Assembly (NCBI GenBank): GCA_944389975.1
Contig: CALXOH010000028.1
Location: forward strand, 1-48,103
Reading direction: 5' to 3'
DNA from: an uncultured Spirochaetaceae bacterium
Lineage (GTDB): Bacteria; Spirochaetota; Spirochaetia; Sphaerochaetales; Sphaerochaetaceae
Length of the DNA: 48,103 bases
The notes below the pieces were generated by a model, which was given only the letters and a program-made list of their open reading frames with translations, was not told the DNA's origin and ran no database searches. The position numbers and the translations under genes were made by a program. Below are positions 42,778 to 48,103 of this stretch, piece after piece. Positions within the stretch are counted from its first letter, which is position 1, and the number at the start of each line of letters is the position of its first letter.

Positions 42778-43761
42778 TCACTGAACCAACAGCTGATCCT
42801 TGTATTCCTGCATCACCGCATAGTAGTCATCAAGGTAAGCTACCGCATCCGCACCTTCTTTAAATGCAGGTGTTACATAGTAATTCGCGCAATGCTCCTT
42901 GAACTCATCGGAGGAAACTGCCTTCTCGACTGCATCGTTGAACTTGTCTATGATTTCCTGAGGCGTTCCTTTCGGGAACCAATATCCGAACATCTTTCCG
43001 ATGGGGAAGCTTTCTCCGGTCAAATCCTTCCATGTCGGTGTATCGCTTCCATCCAAGGCCTCATCGGAAAGGTAACACATCGCATTGAAATCCCCATTCT
43101 CAATGTAATCCTTGTATGTTCCATATATACCCATGCTGAAATCTATGCTTCCATTCAGAATGGCCGGGATTACATCCTTTGTTCCATCAAGATCCACATA
43201 ACTGATATCCAAACCAAGTTTGTCAGCCAGAATAAGCGTATAAAGATGTGAATCCCCTCCAATGGAAAGACCTGTAAGCAATTCACCCGGATGCTCCTTT
43301 CCATATTCCACGAACTCGTCAAAGTTGGAGAATTTATCAGAAGAGGCACTGGAGCATACAAACGATGATTTGTCATCAATCACGGTACATGCAGTATCGA
43401 AATCCCAATATCCGAAGTTTGCTATACCAAGCATGCTTGCCATAAGAAAACTGGTCTGATGCCAAAGTATAGTATATCCATCAGGATCCGCATCCAGTAC
43501 CTGCCTGGCACCAATACTTCCCGAAGTACCCGTTACGTTTGTACATACGATATTGACTCCGAGTTCTTTAGAGACCAGATCGGTGAGTACCCTGCAATGC
43601 AGATCCGTATCCCCTCCTGCACCAAACGGTATGATCATCTGAATTGTCTTACCTGACGGCCAGGAATCCGCACCTGACGATGAAGAATCTGCTGCACCAC
43701 CTGCAAATACAGACAAACACAATACTGACAAAATTAATGTAAACAAGAAGAAACGCTTCAT
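42778..43761 (-). CDS. tctC: Tripartite tricarboxylate transporter solute-binding protein TctC
   Basis: The 327-residue periplasmic solute receptor has a signal peptide (MKRFFLFTLILSVLCLSVFAGG). A low-complexity Ser-rich stretch follows, then KTIQMIIPFGAGGDTDLHCRVL, the diagnostic TctC block that forms the carboxylate-binding beta loop, and NVTGTSGSIGARQVLDADPDGYTIL. There is no classical lipobox. Ligands are tricarboxylates or other organic acids in known members. The ATG at 43761 has AAAGGAGGT seven bases upstream; a longer in-frame start is rejected. It is first in tctC-tctB-tctA-aldolase. The 53-bp gap to tctB contains a GGGC/GCCC stem that could raise tctC output over the membrane genes. 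Confidence 0.95.
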   Translation of the reverse strand: MKRFFLFTLILSVLCLSVFAGGAADSSSSGADSWPSGKTIQMIIPFGAGGDTDLHCRVLTDLVSKELGVNIVCTNVTGTSGSIGARQVLDADPDGYTILWHQTSFLMASMLGIANFGYWDFDTACTVIDDKSSFVCSSASSDKFSNFDEFVEYGKEHPGELLTGLSIGGDSHLYTLILADKLGLDISYVDLDGTKDVIPAILNGSIDFSMGIYGTYKDYIENGDFNAMCYLSDEALDGSDTPTWKDLTGESFPIGKMFGYWFPKGTPQEIIDKFNDAVEKAVSSDEFKEHCANYYVTPAFKEGADAVAYLDDYYAVMQEYKDQLLVQ

Positions 43762-43798
43762 CGGAAACCTCCTTTCGCCGAATGGTATTTCTATTGGC

Positions 43799-43826
43799 AG
43801 TATATCATACAAGTAGGAGTTGTCAA
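43799..43826 (-). promoter_or_regulatory. tctC promoter
   Basis: Read leftwards: perfect TTGACA (43826-43821), 16 nt and TATACT (43804-43799). The expected start near 43792 gives a leader of about 30 nt with AAAGGAGGT. Confidence 0.7.
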
Positions 43827-43901
43827 TAATACAAGTTCTTTTAATTATTTTATTTATAGTATTTTAACTAGTATACAAGTTTATAAAACTAATATACAAG
43901 T
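43807..43901. repeat. Four phased copies of ATACAAGT (candidate GntR operators)
   Basis: Copies lie at 43807-43814, 43829-43836, 43873-43880 and 43894-43901, all in one orientation, offset by 22, 44 and 21 bp. Copy 3 sits in a near-palindrome AACTAGTATACAAGTT, and copy 4 in a weaker one. The core TAGTATACAA fits the TNGTATACNA type of sites bound by GntR/FCD proteins. Copy 1 lies in the promoter spacer and copy 2 abuts the -35. Confidence 0.65.
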
Positions 43902-44123
43902 TTTGCAATGATGCAATCAGGCCTTCCAAATACAATCTTCCTGTTGCTTGAATGATCAAAACAGCTGACTTCAAAAGCCTAAAACCCATGGTAACCACCA
44001 CGGTCATATACTCGATTATCATGTTTTCAAATATTTTCTGTTGTTTTCTATTATTTCTGAGATCCATCCGACGATATTTTTCAAATAGCCTGGAAATACC
44101 CGGACATCGTGCATTCCGCGATG

Positions 44124-44162
44124 TTGATCAATTCCCTGTCACTTCTTATCATTTGTGCCATG
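44124..44162 (+). promoter_or_regulatory. leuS promoter, predicted leaderless
   Basis: TTGATC (44124-44129), 17 nt, TATCAT (44147-44152), then seven bases and the ATG at 44160. There is no Shine-Dalgarno. Confidence 0.5.
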
Positions 44163-46673
44163 AGTAAATATCCATTCGGTGAAATCGAGAAGAAATGGCA
44201 GGATTACTGGGACAAGGCAAAGACGTTCAAAGTCACTGAAGACCCTTCTTTCCCCAGGGAAAAGAGAAAATACATACTGGACATGTTCCCCTATCCATCC
44301 GGGGCGGGATTACACGTGGGGCATCCCGAGGGATACACGGCGACCGATATCTATTCAAGGTATTGGAGGATGAAGGGATACAACGTACTTCATCCGATGG
44401 GGTTCGATGCTTTCGGACTGCCTGCTGAGAACTATGCAATCAAGACGGGAACGCACCCGCATGTGACGACAACGAAGAACATCGAGAACTTCACGAGGCA
44501 GCTTAAGAGCCTTGGTTTTTCATACGATTGGGATCGAATGATCTCCACCTGCGACCAAAGCTACTACAAATGGACACAGTGGATCTTTGAGAAGCTCTTC
44601 GAGAAGGGGCTTGCGTATGAAGCAAGCACTCCGATCAACTGGTGCCCGAGCTGCAAGACGGGACTTGCGAATGAAGAGGTAAAGGAAGGCAAGTGCGAAC
44701 GTTGCGGCACTCCTGTTGAAAAGAAGAACATCAGACAGTGGATATTGAAAATAACAGCGTATGCCGACCGCCTTTTGGAAGATCTCGACCTCGTAGACTG
44801 GCCTGAGTCGGTAAAGACGATGCAAAGAAACTGGATCGGAAGAAGCGAAGGGGCGGCAGTATTCTTCAAGATCGATGGAATGGATGAGAGCCTCGAAGTG
44901 TACACCACTCGATGCGACACGCTCTTCGGCGCAACGTACATGGTAATCGCACCTGAGCACAAACTCGTGAAAGAGCTCACTACAGACGAGCACAGGGAAG
45001 AGGTCGAAAAATACGTCGAGGAAGTGAAACACAAGAGCGATCTGGAGCGCACGGACCTTGCAAAGACCAAAACAGGTGTATTCACCGGATCATATGCGAT
45101 CAACCCGGTAAACGGGAAGAAAATACCGATTTGGATTGCAGACTACGTACTCATCAGCTACGGCACCGGTGCGATCATGGCAGTTCCGGCACACGACGAG
45201 AGGGACTGGGAGTTTGCAAAGAAATTCAACCTCCCGATAATCGGAGTACTCGAAAGCCCGCACGATGTGAACGAGAAAGTCTGGGAAGAGGATGGAAAGC
45301 ACGTAAATTCCGAATGGCTTGACGGCCTCAACAAGGAAGATGCAATCAAGAAGATGCTCACCTGGCTTGAAGAGCACAAGGCAGGGCACAAGGCGGTGAA
45401 CTACAAGCTCCGCGACTGGATATTCAGCCGCCAGAGGTACTGGGGAGAGCCAATTCCACTCATCCACTGCCCGAAGTGCGGGACTGTGGAAGTTCCAGAG
45501 GATGATCTCCCGCTTACCCTTCCGGAAGTCAGGAAGTACGAACCATCCGGAACGGGCGAATCCCCGCTTGTGAACGTTCCCGAGTGGGTGGACACGAAGT
45601 GCCCGAAATGCGGAGGGGATGCAAAAAGGGAAACGAATACGATGCCTCAGTGGGCAGGTTCGTGCTGGTATTACCTCAGGTTCATCGATCCGGAGAATAG
45701 CAAAAAGTTCGTCGATCCGGAGAAAGAGAAGTACTGGATGCCCGTAGACCTCTACGTAGGAGGTACAGAGCACGCGGTATTGCACCTTCTTTACTCACGT
45801 TTCTGGCACAAGGTTCTCTATGATCTCGGACTTGTTTCCACAAAGGAGCCTTTCCAGAAGCTTGTAAACCAAGGCATGATCACAAGCTTCGCCTACCAGA
45901 AGAAGAACAAAGTGCTTGTTCCCGCCGACAAAGTGATCGAGAAGGAAGGAAAGTACTACGACAGCGAAAGCGGGGAAGAGGTGACGCAGGTTATTGCGAA
46001 AATGAGCAAGAGCCTGAAGAACGTAATCAACCCAGACGACTACATCAAAAATTACGGCGCTGACTCGGTACGCCTATACGAGATGTTCATGGGTCCGCTT
46101 ACTGAAAGCAAGCCATGGCACACCGCGGGCTTCATGGGAGTCTACAGGTTCCTTGAGAAGGTGTGGAAGATCGCAAGCGAAAAGAAGATCGTTGAAAAAG
46201 AGCCCGGGAAGGAACTCGACAGGCTGATGAACAAGACGATCAGGAAAGTCACAAAGGACACTGAAAGCCTAAGCTTCAACACGGCAATCTCACAGATGAT
46301 GGTTTTTGCAAACGAACTTGCAAAGCTTGATGAGGTTCCGAAGGTGGCTATGGAGAACTTCGCACTACTACTATCCCCGTATGCACCGCACATTTCAGAA
46401 GAGATGTGGTCGATGCTGGGGCATGAGCCATCGATTGCGAACGTTTCGTGGCCTGAGTGGGACGAAGAGAAGTGCAAGGATGACGAGATCGAGATCGCAG
46501 TACAGGTGAATGGAAAACTTCGCGGAAGGTTCAAGATCCACCCGGAAGCGACAAAGGAAGAGCTGCTCGAAATGGCCAAGGAGGACGGAAACGTATCAAA
46601 ATGGCTTGAGGGGAAGAGCTTGGTGAAGGAGATCGTCGTTCCTGGAAAACTAGTGAACTTCGTAGTCAAATAA
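44160..46673 (+). CDS. leuS: Leucyl-tRNA synthetase
   Basis: This class I synthetase of 837 residues charges tRNA-Leu. It has the HIGH-type motif HVGH in [20 protein letters not shown] (52-55) and KMSKS in [10 protein letters not shown] at about 614-618, a Cys4 zinc-like [21 protein letters not shown], the CP1 editing domain ([38 protein letters not shown]), [11 protein letters not shown], and the anticodon-binding C-terminus. The start is the ATG at 44160 ([17 protein letters not shown] is the conserved beginning); an in-frame ATG 17 codons upstream adds hydrophobic residues foreign to the family and overlaps the promoter. Confidence 0.97.
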   Translation: MSKYPFGEIEKKWQDYWDKAKTFKVTEDPSFPREKRKYILDMFPYPSGAGLHVGHPEGYTATDIYSRYWRMKGYNVLHPMGFDAFGLPAENYAIKTGTHPHVTTTKNIENFTRQLKSLGFSYDWDRMISTCDQSYYKWTQWIFEKLFEKGLAYEASTPINWCPSCKTGLANEEVKEGKCERCGTPVEKKNIRQWILKITAYADRLLEDLDLVDWPESVKTMQRNWIGRSEGAAVFFKIDGMDESLEVYTTRCDTLFGATYMVIAPEHKLVKELTTDEHREEVEKYVEEVKHKSDLERTDLAKTKTGVFTGSYAINPVNGKKIPIWIADYVLISYGTGAIMAVPAHDERDWEFAKKFNLPIIGVLESPHDVNEKVWEEDGKHVNSEWLDGLNKEDAIKKMLTWLEEHKAGHKAVNYKLRDWIFSRQRYWGEPIPLIHCPKCGTVEVPEDDLPLTLPEVRKYEPSGTGESPLVNVPEWVDTKCPKCGGDAKRETNTMPQWAGSCWYYLRFIDPENSKKFVDPEKEKYWMPVDLYVGGTEHAVLHLLYSRFWHKVLYDLGLVSTKEPFQKLVNQGMITSFAYQKKNKVLVPADKVIEKEGKYYDSESGEEVTQVIAKMSKSLKNVINPDDYIKNYGADSVRLYEMFMGPLTESKPWHTAGFMGVYRFLEKVWKIASEKKIVEKEPGKELDRLMNKTIRKVTKDTESLSFNTAISQMMVFANELAKLDEVPKVAMENFALLLSPYAPHISEEMWSMLGHEPSIANVSWPEWDEEKCKDDEIEIAVQVNGKLRGRFKIHPEATKEELLEMAKEDGNVSKWLEGKSLVKEIVVPGKLVNFVVK

Positions 46674-46680
46674 ACAATTG

Positions 46681-46710
46681 AGGGTTCCCTCCCCGGGAAC
46701 CCTTTCAATT
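46681..46710 (+). terminator. leuS terminator
   Basis: AGGGTTCCC (46681-46689) pairs perfectly over nine bases with GGGAACCCT (46695-46703), with a 5-nt loop. Flanking ATTGA and TCAAT can extend the stem. A weak T-rich tail follows, only a few bases before lrgA. Confidence 0.65.
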
Positions 46711-46715
46711 CTCAT

Positions 46716-47078
46716 ATGTCGATACTAAATCAGATAGCAATAATATTCGGAATATCCCTTCTGGGAGAGATCGCAGCGTACATACTGCCATTCACATTCC
46801 CATCCCAGATAATCGCGCTGATCATTCTCTTCGTACTTTTGATGACCGGAGTACTGAAGATAGAACACATAAAGGAGAAAAGCGACTTCCTATTGAAGAA
46901 CATGGCATTCTTCTTCATCCCCGCAGGGGTTGGAATACTCGATGAGGTGAAAGAGATATGGCCGGTTTTTTGGAAACTCATATTCATAATGGTGAGCGGA
47001 AACTTCGTCGCATTCTTCTTCTCGGCACTATTTTGTACGCTTGCGATGAAACTCACGGGAAGGAGGGAATCAAGATGA
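46716..47078 (+). CDS. lrgA: LrgA/CidA-family membrane protein
   Basis: This 120-residue holin-like protein has four hydrophobic helices (about 3-22, 27-45, 60-78, 85-110). FPSQIIALIILFVLLMTGVLKIEHI and FFIPAGVGI are family hallmarks. LrgA and LrgB act together in control of murein hydrolases and, in some bacteria, in pyruvate uptake; the latter would suit the pyruvate-centred metabolism here but is not shown. There is no clear ribosome-binding site: the ATG lies thirteen bases after the leuS terminator stem, and the upstream TTCAAT (46704-46709) is a weak -10. Confidence 0.88.
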   Translation: MSILNQIAIIFGISLLGEIAAYILPFTFPSQIIALIILFVLLMTGVLKIEHIKEKSDFLLKNMAFFFIPAGVGILDEVKEIWPVFWKLIFIMVSGNFVAFFFSALFCTLAMKLTGRRESR

Positions 47079-47761
47079 AGGAAGTGATCACATCATCCCC
47101 GTTTTTCGGGATAACGATATCGATAATCGGATACGCACTCGGAAACGCGCTTTACAAAAGAACAAAGAAAGCGATATGCAACCCGCTTCTCGTCGCAATA
47201 GCTTTCGTAATCCTTGTCGTACTTCTTTTCGACATCCCTGTAGCAAATTACCAGAACGGAGGAAAACTTATCAGCATGTTCCTATCCCCTGCAACTGTAG
47301 TTCTTGCAATAACGATATACAGGGAAAGAAACACGATAAGAAAGAACGCGCTTGCAATCATCATGGGAACGCTCGGCGGATCGATTGCCTCGATAATCTA
47401 TATATGGGGACTCTCCCGCATCCTCTCTCTGGATGAGACGATGGCACTCTCGATAATCCCCAAAGGGATAACAACCCCGATGGCACTATCGGTATCGAAG
47501 GCCCTGGGAGGAATGGAAGGACTTACGATGCTCTCGGTGCTCGTCACTGGAATATTCGGAAACATCTCTGCAGAGATGATGATAAAACTATTCAGAGTAA
47601 AGAGCGCTATTCCACGCGGAGTTGCAATCGGTACGTCAAGCCACGTCGTAGGTACTTCAAAAGCTATGGAGATCGGAGAGGAGGAAGGTTCGATATCAGG
47701 AGTTTCGTTGATCCTTACGGGAATCATTACAACGATACTTTCTCTTATAATCTTCTCCTGA
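47075..47761 (+). CDS. lrgB: LrgB/CidB-family membrane protein
   Basis: The 228-residue partner of LrgA has about six to seven hydrophobic helices. It contains LSPATVVLAITIY, IPKGITTPMALSVSKALGG and RGVAIGTSSHVVGTSKAME, all conserved LrgB blocks; the GTSSHxxGT motif is diagnostic. The ATG overlaps the lrgA TGA (ATGA), and a longer in-frame start inside lrgA is rejected. A terminator follows. Confidence 0.92.
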   Translation: MKEVITSSPFFGITISIIGYALGNALYKRTKKAICNPLLVAIAFVILVVLLFDIPVANYQNGGKLISMFLSPATVVLAITIYRERNTIRKNALAIIMGTLGGSIASIIYIWGLSRILSLDETMALSIIPKGITTPMALSVSKALGGMEGLTMLSVLVTGIFGNISAEMMIKLFRVKSAIPRGVAIGTSSHVVGTSKAMEIGEEEGSISGVSLILTGIITTILSLIIFS

Positions 47762-47803
47762 AACAAAACTGGAGCTTGCATTCTTTTTCCAAGGATGCAA
47801 AAC

Positions 47804-47840
47804 GCCCTCGCGCATCATAGTGCGGGGGTTGGTTTTTATT
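47804..47840 (+). terminator. lrgAB terminator
   Basis: CCCTCGC (47804-47810) pairs with GCGGGGG (47822-47828) with one G-U, followed by TTGGTTTTTATTT. Confidence 0.7.
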
Positions 47841-47872
47841 TGTGGTCTATCTATCACAATCAGCCGAGAGGA

Positions 47873-47903
47873 CTCCACCTTCAAATCGGAGATTAAGGTG
47901 GAG
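47873..47903. mobile_element. Bulged hairpin, probable left end of an IS200/IS605-type element
   Basis: CTCCACCTT (47873-47881) pairs with AAGGTGGAG (47895-47903). AATC (47884-47887) continues the stem with GATT (47891-47894), leaving a 2-nt bulge and a 3-nt loop. Imperfect subterminal hairpins of this type are recognised by TnpA in the IS200/IS605 family, and tnpB begins 30 bp downstream. Confidence 0.55.
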
Positions 47904-47932
47904 ATGAATCGGCAGCCATGTTATAATAAACC

Positions 47933-48103
47933 ATGCTCACAGGATACGTTGTCAGGATATACCCGACAGAGGGACAGGAGGGCCAGATCAGGCGCTCCGG
48001 CGGTTCATGCCGCTTCCTGTACAATGCTCTCCTGAGCTGGGAGAAGAGCGTATACGAGAAGGAAAGGCGCTTCGTCTCCGAGTATGAGCTCAACAGCTAT
48101 ATC
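47933..48103 (+). CDS. tnpB: TnpB RNA-guided nuclease/transposase accessory protein, N-terminal fragment
   Basis: The frame is open to the window edge and gives 57 residues. GYVVRIYPTEGQEGQIRRSGGSCRFLYNALLSW is the conserved N-terminal beta strand and helix-turn-helix (OrfB_HTH) of TnpB. The RuvC catalytic residues and zinc finger would lie beyond the edge, as would the omega-RNA, which in TnpB elements overlaps the 3' end. TATAAT (47922-47927) lies five bases before the ATG, but no -35 matches. There is no Shine-Dalgarno. No tnpA is seen upstream, so the element may be a TnpB-only type. Whether it is intact is unknown. Confidence 0.88.
   Translation, partial: MLTGYVVRIYPTEGQEGQIRRSGGSCRFLYNALLSWEKSVYEKERRFVSEYELNSYI

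Larger units (their letters stand above)
43762..44159. other. Divergent intergenic region tctC/leuS
   Basis: It holds the tctC promoter with four repeats (43799-43901) and the leuS promoter (44124-44152). The 43902-44123 stretch shows no gene, T-box or tRNA that I can recognise. Confidence 0.6.

Noticed and set aside
43864-44067. 67-codon frame in the tctC/leuS intergenic region
   Set aside because: No ribosome-binding site and no similarity; its 3' part is the operator repeat region.
43902-44159. T-box leader upstream of leuS
   Set aside because: No T-box core sequence or terminator is seen, and the promoter match lies directly before the ATG.
1-48103. CRISPR arrays, rRNA or tRNA genes
   Set aside because: No regularly spaced repeats of CRISPR type and no cloverleaf-like or rRNA segments were recognised in the intergenic regions on reading; a tRNA or covariance-model scan was not possible.

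Overview
The window reads as a chromosomal segment of an anaerobic, fermentative spirochaete, probably a Sphaerochaeta- or Treponema-like host-associated bacterium. This is inferred from protein families, not from a marker gene. The clues are a trypanosome/spirochaete-type phosphofructokinase, a homodimeric pyruvate:ferredoxin oxidoreductase with no aerobic respiratory genes, a receiver-PPDK_N protein of a type seen in spirochaetes, and a TctC leader ending in an SVFAGGAA-like pattern. Genes are densely packed, with many ATGA or single-base stop/start overlaps.

Layout. 1-500: the C-terminal end of an IscB (OMEGA) nuclease, then an AT-rich spacer. 777-5896 (minus): ligA, an aminotransferase, a ModE-like regulator and phosphofructokinase. 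5947-9303 (plus): a three-subunit xanthine-dehydrogenase-like complex whose large subunit seems to lack the usual molybdenum-site signatures. 9313-16756 (plus): dnaE, yggT, recG, rsmD and an acyl-ACP thioesterase. 16757-20647: a SlyX-like protein, a WYL regulator, then (minus) a membrane protein, a patatin and a UDG-superfamily glycosylase. 20784-26023 (minus): gdhA, a small HTH protein and nifJ. 26177-30271 (plus): a double-receiver PEP/pyruvate-binding protein and an iron alcohol dehydrogenase. 30369-33877 (plus): a solitary AAA/DUF4143 ATPase, then a duplicated DUF1538 membrane protein with a tandem P-II-fold protein. 34210-39096 (minus): the c-di-AMP receptor DarA, a pseudouridine synthase, parC and parE. 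39276-43901: a GntR/FCD regulator facing an HpcH/HpaI aldolase-TctABC operon. 44160-47761 (plus): leuS and lrgAB. 47804-48103: a terminator, an IS200/IS605-like end hairpin and the start of tnpB.

Metabolic logic. Glycolysis (Pfk), pyruvate oxidation to acetyl-CoA (NifJ), ammonia assimilation (GdhA) and alcohol formation (Fe-ADH) fit a fermenter. The P-II-fold proteins, DarA and the DUF1538 transporter-like protein suggest a local signalling theme of nitrogen, nucleotide or osmotic status. The Tct-aldolase-GntR block looks like a self-contained uptake and catabolism unit for an organic acid.

Two regulatory patterns stand out. First, at least seven genes that begin transcripts (xdh large subunit, rsmD, the AAA ATPase, DUF1538, parE, gntR, leuS; possibly also the double-receiver gene) have a sigma70-like -35/-10 pair placed so that transcription should start at or within about two bases of the start codon. 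None has a Shine-Dalgarno sequence, so they look leaderless. Other operons in the same window (tctC, gdhA, nifJ, ligA, darA) have leaders with Shine-Dalgarno sites. Second, the tctC promoter carries four copies of ATACAAGT spaced 22, 44 and 21 bp, that is, on one face of the helix, one inside the promoter spacer and one abutting the -35. They are likely operators for the adjacent GntR protein.
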